Assembly: GCF_003001905.1 (NCBI RefSeq)
Contig: NZ_PVNE01000023.1
Location: 1-61,546, forward strand
Direction of reading: 5' to 3'
Origin: Planifilum fimeticola
GTDB lineage: Bacteria; Bacillota; Bacilli; Thermoactinomycetales; DSM-44946
DNA length: 61,546 nucleotides
The notes beneath the pieces are model-generated. The model made no database searches. It was not told the origin of the DNA and worked only from the letters and a program-made list of their open reading frames with translations. This document shows positions 16,158 through 30,099 of this stretch, piece by piece; the first letter of the stretch is position 1, and the number at the start of each line of letters is the position of its first letter. Made by a program: the position numbers and the translations under genes.

Positions 16158-16191
16158 AGCAATCTGTATTTTTCCTGTAGACAACCTGTAG
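16158..16191 (-). promoter_or_regulatory. Putative response-regulator box: three 11-base repeats upstream of the ABC operon
   Basis: On the plus strand CTGTAT, CTGTAG and CTGTAG begin at 16164, 16175 and 16186, exactly 11 bases apart. This periodicity is typical of tandem sites for OmpR/PhoB-family regulators. The 12-base string AGCAATCTGTAT at its left end recurs upstream of the response-regulator gene (18344-18355). Confidence 0.55.
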
Positions 16192-16206
16192 TTTCTCTGC
16201 ATGCAA

Positions 16207-16240
16207 ACAAAAAAACCGGCAGGAATCGTCCTGTCGGTCA
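16207..16240 (-). terminator. Terminator of the two-component operon
   Basis: On the minus strand ACCGACAGGA pairs with TCCTGCCGGT (one mismatch) across CGAT and is followed by seven T, 60 bases after the histidine kinase stop. It separates the kinase operon from the ABC operon, which therefore needs its own promoter. Confidence 0.75.
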
Positions 16241-16300
16241 AATCAATCAATGATGGGCGGTTGCATCCAGATTTACGAATTGTATTCTCTCTTATGCTGC

Positions 16301-17641
16301 TTAAGCCCGCGGCAAGTCCATCCAAAACAAAACACCGTCTGTGGTGTTTTCCAAAGCAAAAGCAATATCCATCGCTTCCAATGTTTTCTTGACAATGGTC
16401 AATCCCAAGCCACTCCGACCGCCTTTTCGGCTTCGCGCTTTATCCACGCGGTAGAACGGATCAAACAGCTTCGGCAAGATCTCATCGTCAATCCTCGCCC
16501 CTGTGTTCAAAATGCAAAGGCGATATTGATCAGCCGCAATTTCGCTCCATATCCGAATCTCTCCTCCTTCGGGCGTATTTTGCACCGCGTTCAATATGAC
16601 GTTGGACAGCGCCTTCCGGAGCATTTTGGGATCGGCAAGACAGATTTGTCCGTCAGGAATGTCCGTCACGATGCGCTGGCCGTTTGCTTCGCACAAGGTC
16701 TGAAAGTCGGGCAGCATTTCGGCGACGGCATGCCGGATGTCCAGTTTCTCAGACATAAGCGAAATTTTCCCATCATTCAGACGTATAATCTCCATGATCT
16801 CTGAAATCGTTTTGCTCTGTGCATCCATCATCTTCACGCATTCGCGCAGATATTTGGGGTGGTCTTTGTAATCGCCTATATTTTCAAGCATTCCTTCAAG
16901 CAAGACCCTTGTGGCCGAGATAGGCGTTTTTAATTCATGAGAAGCCGCCGAGAAGAAGTAGCGCTGGGTTTCCTCCAGCTCACGCACTTTCAAAATCTCA
17001 TTCTCTAATTGGGAAATGGTCTCCTTCAGCTTGCTGTACATGGCATAAACGTCACGGGCTAAAGCGCCGAGTTCATCATTGCGCTCCGGCAGGGGCGGTA
17101 CTTCTTCGAGATTGGTCATCTTATTCGTGGCATCCGCCAGATGTTTGATGGGTTTTGTCATCTGCCGAGCAAAGACCAACGCGCAAATGACGCAGACGAC
17201 AAACATGGCGGACAACACTACAAGCGCTTCTGCAATCCACTTGTCATAATTCAACTCAAAAATGTCATTTTTCAGCGCATAAAGCAAATAGTCATTGTCC
17301 AGACGCAACATGATTGAGCTGCTGTATGGTGGTTCGCCGGTCTCAATGCCGGATGCGTGGGCTTCAGGTGTCGCGTAAACCACGTGTCCGTCTTTATCCT
17401 TGATGTAGAATTGCATGGATTGATTCTTTTCGTAGAACTGCCTCGCCACTTCGGTGATGTCATCTTCCCCCCGCGACTGAATGACAATGCTCTGATAGGT
17501 GTTGGTAATTTCCTGTGAGCGAAGATGTGAGTAGTAGGTCATAATCCGAACCGAAAACATGGTTACCGTCACGCCAACCAACAAGATCGAAAATATGATT
17601 GTGTAAATGAATACCTTGACAAAGATTCCGCTTCTCTTCAT
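16301..17641 (-). CDS. Membrane sensor histidine kinase
   Basis: From the ATG at 17641 this is a 446-residue kinase: first membrane helix about 5-30, a roughly 105-residue extracellular sensor, second helix about 140-163, a HAMP linker, then HisKA with phospho-acceptor His in SAASHELKTPISATR, N box NVILNAVQNTPEGG, and G boxes ending GGRSGLGLTIVKK. The sizeable extracellular domain distinguishes it from BceS-type intramembrane sensors. Its ATG overlaps the response-regulator stop (ATGA). It probably senses an envelope-active compound and activates the adjacent ABC exporter. Confidence 0.9.
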   Translation of the reverse strand: MKRSGIFVKVFIYTIIFSILLVGVTVTMFSVRIMTYYSHLRSQEITNTYQSIVIQSRGEDDITEVARQFYEKNQSMQFYIKDKDGHVVYATPEAHASGIETGEPPYSSSIMLRLDNDYLLYALKNDIFELNYDKWIAEALVVLSAMFVVCVICALVFARQMTKPIKHLADATNKMTNLEEVPPLPERNDELGALARDVYAMYSKLKETISQLENEILKVRELEETQRYFFSAASHELKTPISATRVLLEGMLENIGDYKDHPKYLRECVKMMDAQSKTISEIMEIIRLNDGKISLMSEKLDIRHAVAEMLPDFQTLCEANGQRIVTDIPDGQICLADPKMLRKALSNVILNAVQNTPEGGEIRIWSEIAADQYRLCILNTGARIDDEILPKLFDPFYRVDKARSRKGGRSGLGLTIVKKTLEAMDIAFALENTTDGVLFWMDLPRA

Positions 17642-18303
17642 TCCGTTTCTTCCTCCCACCGGTAACCTACGCCGCGAATGGTCTTGATGGGATTGATGGG
17701 CAGTTTCGCTCGCAGGTTTTTGATGTGGGTATGCACAATGCTCACATCACCATCAAAATCATAGCCCCACACTCGGGATAAGATCATTTCATGGGATAGT
17801 GTTCTGCCCCTGTTTTGCGCCAAAAGCAAAAGGATTTCATATTCTTTAAGCGTCAACGGGAGCTCTTTGTCATCATAAACCGCCATGTAGTCTTCCGGAA
17901 AAAGCGTTAGCTTACCGCAACGAATCTCCTTTGCCAACGCACCGCTTCGCCGAAGAAGGGCTTCGACGCGTTTCAGCAGAATCTGAATTTTGAACGGCTT
18001 CGTCACATAATCATCCGCTTCCGAGTCAAACGCCTTGATTTGATTCTCGTCATCGGAAAGAGCGGTCAACATCAAAATAGGGATATTGCTCATCTTGCGG
18101 AACTCCCGCAAAAGCTCATGCCCGTTCATTCCCGGCAGCATGATGTCGAGAATGACTAGCTGATAGGTGTTTTCGTAAAACTTGGTGTACGCTTCGTCGC
18201 CGTCCAGGCAGGCATCCACCTTATATCCCGCCTCCGATAAAAAGGCCTTGACGGTGTTGCAGATATGCTCATCGTCCTCGACAAGCAAAATTCGAATCGT
18301 CAT
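17638..18303 (-). CDS. OmpR/PhoB-family response regulator
   Basis: The chosen ATG at 18303 gives 221 residues. The receiver domain has the acidic pair EDDEH, phospho-acceptor Asp in VILDIMLPGMNG and conserved Lys in VTKPFK. The C-terminal winged helix shows LTLKEYEILLLLAQNRGRTL and IKTIRGVGYRW. A longer frame to 18546 exists but lacks a ribosome site, whereas GGGAGGG-like sequence (CCCTCCGCC complement) precedes this ATG. It is the first gene of the kinase operon and the likely binder of the repeated boxes at 16158-16191 and 18344-18376. Confidence 0.92.
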   Translation of the reverse strand: MTIRILLVEDDEHICNTVKAFLSEAGYKVDACLDGDEAYTKFYENTYQLVILDIMLPGMNGHELLREFRKMSNIPILMLTALSDDENQIKAFDSEADDYVTKPFKIQILLKRVEALLRRSGALAKEIRCGKLTLFPEDYMAVYDDKELPLTLKEYEILLLLAQNRGRTLSHEMILSRVWGYDFDGDVSIVHTHIKNLRAKLPINPIKTIRGVGYRWEEETE

Positions 18304-18343
18304 CCATTTCCCTCCGCCAAAAAGATAACAAAAAGGATAACAC

Positions 18344-18376
18344 AGCAATCTGTATATTCCCTGAAGAGCTTCAGGG
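18344..18376 (-). promoter_or_regulatory. Second copy of the response-regulator-like box, upstream of the regulator gene
   Basis: AGCAATCTGTAT (18344-18355) is identical to the start of the box before the ABC operon and is again followed 11 bases on by CTG(A)AG at 18361. It runs into a perfect dyad CCCTGAAG-AG-CTTCAGGG (18359-18376) followed by five T on the plus strand, which could alternatively act as a plus-strand terminator. Autoregulation of the two-component operon is inferred. Confidence 0.4.
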
Positions 18377-18527
18377 TTTTTATGTTCGGATTTCTCCCGT
18401 TCGCGAGCGGATTTTTCCGCGATTTTTGGATTCGACCATATACGGCTAAATCGTATCACACCGAGATTTTGCTTTCCTTGGAAAAGAATTGAAACAACTG
18501 GCATTGCTCTGCACTGCGTCAAAATGA

Positions 18528-18559
18528 ATAAACCTCCCCAACACAATGGGGAGGTTTAT
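18528..18559. repeat. Perfect 13-base inverted repeat
   Basis: ATAAACCTCCCCA pairs with TGGGGAGGTTTAT across ACACAA. Neither side has a convincing T-run, so it may be a weak bidirectional terminator or an RNA-stabilising hairpin. Confidence 0.5.
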
Positions 18560-18827
18560 CCGGATAGCCCGAAAGCATAGGTAACCTTTTGTTCCGTTGT
18601 GTTTGTTTCAATTCCTGATGACTGCAGCGTCGTCTTTGTCAGAAACGATGCACAACTTTCTCAGTGACTTCTGCGAATAAGCGATTTGGTTCCCCGCACG
18701 AGCACAAACATCAGGAATGGGGAGGATTTTGTTAACTTCTTTCGCAAGAAAGAGAGAAAGACATATGCGTTGGAAATTGCTTCATGACCCGGGTATGAAA
18801 CGGCGAACAATCCCTAGTAGAGCTTTT
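18560..18827. other. Non-coding gap between the two-component operon and the Gfo/Idh gene
   Basis: No credible gene or RNA was found. Short frames lack ribosome sites and protein-like content. Confidence 0.5.
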
Positions 18828-20117
18828 TTATTTCCGCGGCAACCTTTCAAGCATCTGATGTTCCAACCGCCGGATGAACGCTTCCAGTTCCACCACCTGA
18901 CCGCCGCTCAGGCGGGATTCCTCCGCGGCAAAGGCCATCATGTGGCTGTGGAGCGACTCCCGGGCGGATGTGAGGCTCTCCGTCTTGTCGCGACCGCGCA
19001 AATCCCGTAAAAACTGGCGAATGATCCCTAAATCTCCTCCCCCGTGTTGAGCATTCGCGGCATTCACACGAACTTCCATCCGGTTTTGTGTCATGAAGTC
19101 ATAGACGGTAAAGCGTTGCTCAATCAGGTTTCCCCGAATCTCTCCCCGGGTGCCCATGATCTGAACCGTCCGGGTGTTGTCATGGGTGAAGCCACACATG
19201 CTGAAAACCGCCGTGGCACCGCCGGCAAACTCCAAGCTCACCACCTGATGGTCGACGACGTCGTTGTCGCTGCGATAGACACACCGTCCGTAGGGGCACC
19301 GCCGCAAGGCCTTCAAAATCCCCTCGTTCGTCAAATCCTCGGTGATCTTCGGAGCCCACTCCTCCCTGCCTTCTTCCAAATAAAAACGCGGTGCGTAATA
19401 GGGGCATTCGTGCTCCGCGGGACAACCGTCCAGGCAGTAGTCCGGAGCGCCGTCCGGAGCATGCTCCTCCCTGAAATGCATGAGGGAACCGAAAGAACTG
19501 ATTCGGCTGCAAGGAGCTCCCACGATCCAGGTAAGAAGGTCCATATCGTGGCAGGATTTCGCCAGAATCATGGGGCTGGAGGTGTCTTTCCGCCTCCAGT
19601 TGCCCCGGACAAAGCTGTGAGCCATATGATGGTAGTTGACGTTTTCATTCAGCTGGACGGAAACGACTTCCCCGATTTTTCCTTGTTCAATGTTTTCTTT
19701 TATCGCTGACCAGAAAGGAGTGTAACGCAATACATGACAGATCGTGAGCAAACGCCCCTCTTCCTTCGCTTTCCGTATCATTGCGATGCATTCCACAGGG
19801 TCGGGAGACATCGGCTTTTCCAACAATACGTGATAGCCCCGTTCCAACGCCCGGACCGTCGGTTGATAGTGCATCCGGTCCTGGGTGCAGACGATCGCGA
19901 TGTCCGCCATCCTGGGTTGTTCCAGCAATTCCTCCCAACGGGCATAACACGCTTGATCATCAAGGGCGTACATTTTCTGAAACTGTTTCCGCCGATCCGG
20001 ATTGACCTCCGCAACACCGACAATTTCCAACTCATGGGGAAATTTCAGGGCATAGGGAGCATAGGCGCGCATCCCCCGGTCTCCCGCCCCTATGACTACC
20101 GCAGACAGCCTTTTCAT
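18828..20117 (-). CDS. Gfo/Idh/MocA-family oxidoreductase with a cysteine-rich insertion
   Basis: From the ATG at 20117 (GGGGGGAGA upstream) this is a 429-residue protein. The N-terminal Rossmann fold shows AVVIGAGDRGMRAYAPYAL, and EKPMS is the family's substrate/cofactor Lys motif. Residues roughly 235-310 contain an inserted cysteine cluster (CLDGCPAEHECPYYAPRFYL, later CPYGRCVY), which may bind a metal and marks a Firmicute subfamily. Family members oxidise or reduce sugars and inositols with NAD(P); the substrate here is unknown. It is followed upstream by a DNA glycosylase gene 34 bases away, possibly co-transcribed but without an obvious functional link. Confidence 0.8.
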   Translation of the reverse strand: MKRLSAVVIGAGDRGMRAYAPYALKFPHELEIVGVAEVNPDRRKQFQKMYALDDQACYARWEELLEQPRMADIAIVCTQDRMHYQPTVRALERGYHVLLEKPMSPDPVECIAMIRKAKEEGRLLTICHVLRYTPFWSAIKENIEQGKIGEVVSVQLNENVNYHHMAHSFVRGNWRRKDTSSPMILAKSCHDMDLLTWIVGAPCSRISSFGSLMHFREEHAPDGAPDYCLDGCPAEHECPYYAPRFYLEEGREEWAPKITEDLTNEGILKALRRCPYGRCVYRSDNDVVDHQVVSLEFAGGATAVFSMCGFTHDNTRTVQIMGTRGEIRGNLIEQRFTVYDFMTQNRMEVRVNAANAQHGGGDLGIIRQFLRDLRGRDKTESLTSARESLHSHMMAFAAEESRLSGGQVVELEAFIRRLEHQMLERLPRK

Positions 20118-20151
20118 CGTCTCCCCCCACCTTTTCTTCCTGTCATTCTCG

Positions 20152-21123
20152 TCACGCACGATCCCGGTCGGGCTTCCGACCGTCGGGACCGGATGGCTCC
20201 GAATGGCCGGCGGGATCAAACCAATACGCCAGGTACTTCCACTTGCCCCACTTCTCGTATACGGAGTAAATTTCCTTGTCCGTGACCGGTCGGCCCTGAT
20301 AGTAATGGCGTGAGACGAATGCCCGCATCTCGCTGTCAATCGCCAGTTCATCGTAGTGTCCGAGCAGCATGCTTACCGTTGCGGCCCCGTACGGTCCGAT
20401 GCCCGGCAATTTTCGGAGGCGCCGCCGAACCTCCTCCGCCGACAAATGCGGTGCGCGCAGCTCCTCGAGATCCAATTCCCCCGATGCCACCTGATGGGCC
20501 AGCTTCGCAATGTAGTTCGCACGGTAGCCAAGGCGAATCTCGGAGCGCAACCGCTCCGCGCCGAAGGCCGTAATCCGTTGAGGCGTGGGGAACGTTTTCT
20601 CCTCCGGCTGCAAAGGGTGCGGCCTCCCGATTGCGTTCACAAGCCTTGTCACCAACGTCCGCGTCTGAGCCCAGGTGATGTTGGTGGTGCAGATCGTCTT
20701 GACGACGTCCTCAAACAGCGTAGGCGAACGGAGCAACCGCCCTCCTCCCCGAGGCACCCGGGCCCGCCACCGCGGATGGCGATCGCAGAGCCTTTCAAAT
20801 TCGCTCAGATCCTCGTCCAACCGCAGCATCATTGTCACCCGTTGCGCGATCTCGCTACGCTCTGTCTCGCCGAGGGAATCAGCAGACAAGGCCGTAACAA
20901 CGAGCTTCTCGGGATCCGGCTGTTGAACGCGCAATTGCACGATTTTCCCGCTTGAAAGTTCCTCCACCCGCTCAAATGCCTCGATCGAAGGATTCCAACG
21001 ATTGGGAGAAAGCACAATCCATCCGTGACTCATACAAGTAGCTCGCAGGTCAAAGGGTTCAGGAGCAGGGAGGAGAATGCGTGTTTCAACCCCCTTCGCA
21101 GAAATGCCCCTGTTTCCGTCCAT
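20152..21123 (-). CDS. HhH-GPD DNA glycosylase (AlkA-like)
   Basis: The ATG at 21123 lies 8 bases after TAGGAGG and gives 323 residues. The helix-hairpin-helix with Gly/Pro motif is LRKLPGIGPYGAATVSMLL, followed by the catalytic Asp in LAIDSEMR. An N-terminal region of about 110 residues resembles the AlkA beta domain, and SPTLFEDVVKTICTTNITW is the usual helical-domain start. There is no catalytic Lys as in OGG1 and no iron-sulfur Cys set as in Nth, so a monofunctional 3-methyladenine-type glycosylase in base-excision repair is most likely. Confidence 0.8.
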   Translation of the reverse strand: MDGNRGISAKGVETRILLPAPEPFDLRATCMSHGWIVLSPNRWNPSIEAFERVEELSSGKIVQLRVQQPDPEKLVVTALSADSLGETERSEIAQRVTMMLRLDEDLSEFERLCDRHPRWRARVPRGGGRLLRSPTLFEDVVKTICTTNITWAQTRTLVTRLVNAIGRPHPLQPEEKTFPTPQRITAFGAERLRSEIRLGYRANYIAKLAHQVASGELDLEELRAPHLSAEEVRRRLRKLPGIGPYGAATVSMLLGHYDELAIDSEMRAFVSRHYYQGRPVTDKEIYSVYEKWGKWKYLAYWFDPAGHSEPSGPDGRKPDRDRA

Positions 21124-21132
21124 GGGCATCAC

Positions 21133-21570
21133 CTCCTAAAGTTCTCTTCCAATCCAGCCCGGACAGCCGACGAATCATGCAAGCGCGAGAATGCGAAGGT
21201 GCAGAGTCCACCCGGCAAGCGGTTCAGGGGTGTTTTGGACACCGGCGTTTTCCTCAATCTCTATTAGTGGCACGATAAAAGTGCAAACCACACCATTCCC
21301 CGGCTTCCACGCCATTGGACGCCTTGAGTCAATAAATCGGCTTCGCTCAGTGAGATGCTTACTTTTTCGCGATCATTGCAATCATTTCCTTGGCATGAAA
21401 GGAATTTCTTGCAGTTTGACTGCCGCATGCGGTTTGGTTACGCTGTCAGTGGGGACAACCCCGAGAGCCGGTATCGCTTGGGTATACGGCGGGGCGAGGA
21501 TGTCAGTGTCTGGGCGTACGCCATTATGAAAGCGGTAACAAGAAAATCTTGCAAAAGGAGAGGGAGATGG
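21133..21570 (+). promoter_or_regulatory. Long structured leader region before tryptophanase
   Basis: There is no convincing gene in this 438-base gap. Its last 130 bases are rich in self-complementary blocks: GGGG-ACAA-CCCC (21451-21462), GCCG/CGGC (21467-21470 with 21487-21490), the palindrome GGCGTACGCC (21513-21522), and a TGTCAGTG repeat (21444 and 21501). The frame of tryptophanase stays open through the leader and includes a single Trp codon, but no clear leader peptide with its own ribosome site was found. Trp-responsive attenuation would fit the gene but is not shown. Confidence 0.35.
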
Positions 21571-22950
21571 ATGAAGCGCCTGCCGGAACCGTACAAGATC
21601 AAAATGGTGGAACCGCTGAACATCATCTCAAGAGAGGACAGGGAAAAGGCCCTGAAGGAAGCGGGTTACAACCTGTTTAACCTGAAATCGGAAGATGTCT
21701 ACATCGACCTGTTGACGGACAGCGGAACGGGAGCCATGAGCGATTCGCAATGGGCCGGCCTCATGATCGGCGACGAATCCTATTCGGGCAGCCGAAACTA
21801 TTTTCATCTGAGGGAAACGGTCGAGGACATTTTCGGTTACCCTTACGTCATACCGACCCACCAGGGACGGGGAGCCGAACAGGTGCTCTTCCCGATCCTC
21901 GTCCAAAAGGGACAGTATGTGTTGAGCAACTGGCATTTCGATACCACGCGCGCCCACGTCGATCTGGCGCGGGGCAAGGCGATCGATGTGGTGACCAAAG
22001 AAGCGCTGGATACCACGACCCCCTACGATTTCAAAGGCAACTTCGACCTGGAGAAGTTGGAGGCCACCATCCGGGAAAAGGGACCGGAAAACATCGCGAT
22101 GATCATTTGCACCGTCACGAACAACAGCGCGGGCGGACAGCCGGTGTCCATGGAAAATATCCGAAGAGCGTCGGAAATCGCCAAAAAGTATGGTCTCCTC
22201 ATGATCATCGATGCGGCGCGCTATGCGGAAAACGCCTATTTCATCAAACAGCGCGAACCGGGATACGAGAACAAAAGCATCCGCGAAATCGTCAGGGAGA
22301 TGTTCTCCTACGCGGATGCCTTTACCATGAGCGCCAAAAAGGACGGGCTGGTCAACATCGGAGGGCTTCTGGCCTTCAACAAAGACCATAAGGAATTGTA
22401 CGAACAGGCCCGGTCCATGGTGGTCCCGTACGAAGGCTTCCCCACCTACGGAGGTCTGGCCGGCCGGGACATGGAGGCCCTGGCGCGCGGACTGAGGGAG
22501 GGGATCCATGAGGAATTTCTCAAATCCCGCATCCATCAGGTGGAATATTTGGGACAAAGGCTGCTGGAAGGGGGAATCCCGATCCAAACGCCGACCGGCG
22601 GACACGCCGTTTTCGTCGATGCCGGAAAGCTCCTGCCCCATATCCCGCCCCACCAGTTTCCGGGTCAGGTGCTGGCCAATGAACTGTACCTGGAATGCGG
22701 TGTGCGCAGTGTGGAAATCGGCTCGCTGCTGATGGGAAGGGATCCCGAGACGGGCGAACAGCTGAAAAGCCCGCTGGAACTGGTTCGCCTGACCATACCG
22801 CGTCGGGTTTACACCTACAACCACATGGATGTCGTGGCCGATGGCTTGATCGCCATCAAAGAGCGGGCCGACCAATTGGTCGGGTTGGAATTCACCTATG
22901 AGCCGAAAGTGTTGCGCCACTTCACAGCCCGATTGAAACCGGTCAAATGA
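21571..22950 (+). CDS. tnaA: Tryptophanase (tryptophan indole-lyase)
   Basis: From the ATG at 21571 (AAAGGAGAGGGAG upstream) this 459-residue PLP enzyme belongs to the beta-eliminating lyase family. Landmarks are [26 protein letters not shown], the PLP Lys region MSAKKDG and the end LRHFTARL. It is separated from tyrosine phenol-lyase by specificity positions: Asp in NWHFDTT (Thr in TPL), Ile in VEIGSLLMG (Arg in TPL) and His in LRHFTA (Phe in TPL). All three follow E. coli TnaA. It converts L-tryptophan to indole, pyruvate and ammonia. It appears monocistronic; no tnaB-type permease is adjacent. Confidence 0.88.
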   Translation: MKRLPEPYKIKMVEPLNIISREDREKALKEAGYNLFNLKSEDVYIDLLTDSGTGAMSDSQWAGLMIGDESYSGSRNYFHLRETVEDIFGYPYVIPTHQGRGAEQVLFPILVQKGQYVLSNWHFDTTRAHVDLARGKAIDVVTKEALDTTTPYDFKGNFDLEKLEATIREKGPENIAMIICTVTNNSAGGQPVSMENIRRASEIAKKYGLLMIIDAARYAENAYFIKQREPGYENKSIREIVREMFSYADAFTMSAKKDGLVNIGGLLAFNKDHKELYEQARSMVVPYEGFPTYGGLAGRDMEALARGLREGIHEEFLKSRIHQVEYLGQRLLEGGIPIQTPTGGHAVFVDAGKLLPHIPPHQFPGQVLANELYLECGVRSVEIGSLLMGRDPETGEQLKSPLELVRLTIPRRVYTYNHMDVVADGLIAIKERADQLVGLEFTYEPKVLRHFTARLKPVK

Positions 22951-23367
22951 AATCCTGAGCCGTCGACACCAATTCATGACTTCCAGTGGTGAGGGACGGA
23001 TGAAGGAAGGAAAATTTGAACCGCTGTGCAGTTCTCCCCAACTCGCCTCTAAACCTTTGAACCCTCAACTCCTCATTTTGGCCAAAAGATCCCAAAAGCA
23101 TAAAAAGCGCAAATACCCTTTTGGCGCCTTTCGCAAGCGCCACTAAAGGTCGTACAAAACACCGGCATACAACACCATCCGGTCGGTCAATGCCGGACTG
23201 CCACAATACCTTCATCCTTTCCCTCCCACTCTAACTGAATTGATGTCACAGGTTTCCCCAAGACGATTCCGCGCGTCACAGGATCGCCTCGTCTGCCCGT
23301 ACCATTCGATTTGACGAGTAGTTTGTCGGGAAAAATCGGCGCGTCAATAAGGCGGTGAAGTAAAAGG
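22951..23367. other. Non-coding gap after tryptophanase
   Basis: No supported gene. A leftward 90-residue frame (22943-23215) has no ribosome site, no motifs and overlaps the tnaA end, so it is not called. Repeated CCAAAAG/CTTTTGG blocks (about 23080-23130) could form a weak hairpin. Confidence 0.5.
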
Positions 23368-23405
23368 AAAAAGCGGCGGACGCCAATTCGTCCGACCGCT
23401 TTTTT
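23368..23405. terminator. Bidirectional terminator between tnaA and the beta-galactosidase gene
   Basis: AAAAAGCGG-C-GGACG pairs with CGTCC-GA-CCGCTTTTTT. There are A- and T-runs on both sides, so it can end transcripts from either convergent gene. Confidence 0.8.
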
Positions 23406-23457
23406 GAATGGGGTGGATCAGTCTCCCGGCTCCCCGACATGAACATATGCATTTTCC

Positions 23458-28334
<4,877 letters not shown>

Positions 28335-28360
28335 AAAAAAAACGGGGAGGGTCCCCCGTA
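28335..28360 (-). terminator. Terminator of the first TcaA-like gene
   Basis: On the minus strand ACGGGG pairs with CCCCGT and is followed by eight T, directly after the stop at 28365. Confidence 0.8.
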
Positions 28361-28364
28361 AAGC

Positions 28365-29726
28365 TCATTTGAACTCGCTTTTTACCACGCCTTTACCCTT
28401 GAAATAGCGGGACGGATTGTAAATCTCTGCAAATGAATGGATCAACCAACGTTTTCCCTTCTCGTCATACCGGAGCGTCACCATTTCTGTCTCAAATTCC
28501 TCTTCAATTCTTTTTCTAAAGTTACTGTTATTTTTCGAATGGAATTCCACTGGGATTTCGATAACATAGTAATCGTCCTCATAGGTGAATGTCAGATTGT
28601 CAAAGTCGATCCTTGTTCCCAGGACTACTCCCATATACGGTTCCGACTTGGAGAACCTGCGTTTAATAGAATTGATCTGTCTTATCAACTCCTTTTTCAT
28701 ACTATCCTCCCCGAGCGTATAGCCAGAGTGGTCATGCTTTACCTTCGCCGCTACCCACTGCTTAAAGTGGGTGTTTATCGTTTGGACGATCTGGTCCTTA
28801 CCTTTTTTGTTGGCAAAGGGAAGGGGAGTGAGGTCCACCTTTGTCATACCCTCGGTCACTATCTTTTTATCGCTTCGGGTTACGCCCCAGGGGAACTTCC
28901 GCTCCCCCTGGAGGGTGATCGAGCCGTCCAGGGAGACCGGTCCAAACTCCTGGAGTTCTTTCACCGTTTTATTGAGCGGCTTTCCGTTGACAATCACCCG
29001 GGTATCCTCGAAGGCGGAATCCAGATTGATATGGGTCCCCGTTAGATCTAAATTGACTTTCACCTGCCCCTGTTCATCGAAAAAAAGATCCAGCTCCCAG
29101 ACATCTTTCACCAAGGCATAGGGATACTTCTTCGTCCCTTCAACCTTGTATTGCCCTGGCATCAACGGCCCCATCACTTTGCTGCTTCCCTGTTTCGAAG
29201 ACAAAACTTCCTCTCCGTCCACTTTGACCGTCCCACCGGTTTCATCCACCTTGATATGCAGGTAATAGGGACGGATGCCGATGGAGTAGGAATCGAACAG
29301 GACGCCTTCCTCCAGCTTCAGGTAATAGTCCACCTGACCATAATTGTAATTATCCGGGTAAGGCATATGATTGCCCTGATAGGCGGCTAACTGGTACTGC
29401 AACAGCGACATGGTCGTTTCCATGTATTTATCATTCTCGTGTATGAACTCGAGAAACTGGGCAAGGTGCTCGCGATCGATCTTCATCCGGTCATCATCCG
29501 GCGACACTATCTCCTCTAAGGCATCCACATCCTTATTGTATACCGCTTCCTCAAACTTCCGGACCACTTCCTCGGGCCCGTCGGCCGCAGCGAATGTGAG
29601 GGATGTAACGGCAATCACCAGTACAGCTATCACAGCCAGAGCGGCGACCAATTTACCATTTTTTGCGTATCCCTTTACCTGTTTGAAAAATTTCATCGCA
29701 TGCTCTTTCAAAACCTGGACATTCAC
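28365..29726 (-). CDS. TcaA/YvbJ-like membrane-anchored protein, copy 1
   Basis: A GTG at 29726 lies 11 bases after AAAGGAGG and gives 453 residues. One membrane helix (VAALAVIAVLVIAVTSLTFA, about 28-47) is followed by a large extracellular part. After the helix, ADGPEEVVRKFEEAVYNKDV and further segments (PYYLHIKVDETGGTVKVDG, FEDTRVIVNGKPLNKTV, LLGTRIDFD-like GVVLGTRIDFD) resemble the repeated extracellular domains of S. aureus TcaA and B. subtilis YvbJ. The usual N-terminal zinc ribbon is absent. TcaA-type proteins affect envelope and glycopeptide responses. A clear paralogue lies at 51507-52853. Confidence 0.65.
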   Translation of the reverse strand: MNVQVLKEHAMKFFKQVKGYAKNGKLVAALAVIAVLVIAVTSLTFAAADGPEEVVRKFEEAVYNKDVDALEEIVSPDDDRMKIDREHLAQFLEFIHENDKYMETTMSLLQYQLAAYQGNHMPYPDNYNYGQVDYYLKLEEGVLFDSYSIGIRPYYLHIKVDETGGTVKVDGEEVLSSKQGSSKVMGPLMPGQYKVEGTKKYPYALVKDVWELDLFFDEQGQVKVNLDLTGTHINLDSAFEDTRVIVNGKPLNKTVKELQEFGPVSLDGSITLQGERKFPWGVTRSDKKIVTEGMTKVDLTPLPFANKKGKDQIVQTINTHFKQWVAAKVKHDHSGYTLGEDSMKKELIRQINSIKRRFSKSEPYMGVVLGTRIDFDNLTFTYEDDYYVIEIPVEFHSKNNSNFRKRIEEEFETEMVTLRYDEKGKRWLIHSFAEIYNPSRYFKGKGVVKSEFK

Positions 29727-30099
29727 GTACGATGTTGCCTCCTTTGAAATCCGAGCGCGGATCATCGAGATGTTTCAAGGTTTTTCTGTGCTTCATGAGG
29801 TTCTGCATCTCACTTCCGGCACCTCGTCTACTGCACAACGCCCTTTCTACTGTTTGATCTTTTCTCAACAAAGCCTCCTTCTTTTAAAACCTCTTTTCGG
29901 CCGAAAAAGAAAAAACATTTAGTACGGTTTAGCATTATTATGATAAGTTAATGGCCAAGGAAAAGCAATGTCCCTCTTATGACTATAAAAGCAGAGGTCT
30001 ATACTATATATTTTAAAATAGCTTAATTTGAATGCCGTTTTTCAAACACATCCGGTTCAGCATCAACTGTTGAGCGGATTTCGTACCCCCAGCTCCCTT
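29727..30099. other. Non-coding gap upstream of the first TcaA-like gene
   Basis: It contains the AAAGGAGG ribosome site and, around 29930-30020, A+T-rich sequence that probably holds the promoter. No terminator for the PTS operon could be identified with confidence. Confidence 0.4.

Noticed and set aside
21355..21570. N-terminal extension of tryptophanase
   Set aside because: The frame is open but the strong AAAGGAGAGGGAG and the family start both point to ATG 21571.
21571..22950. Tyrosine phenol-lyase identity
   Set aside because: Three specificity positions (Asp, Ile, His) follow tryptophanase rather than Thr, Arg, Phe of tyrosine phenol-lyase.
21628..22977. 449-codon frame opposite tryptophanase
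   Set aside because: Antisense shadow of tnaA with no family resemblance.
22943..23215. 90-codon leftward frame after tnaA
   Set aside because: No ribosome site or motif, and it overlaps the tnaA stop.
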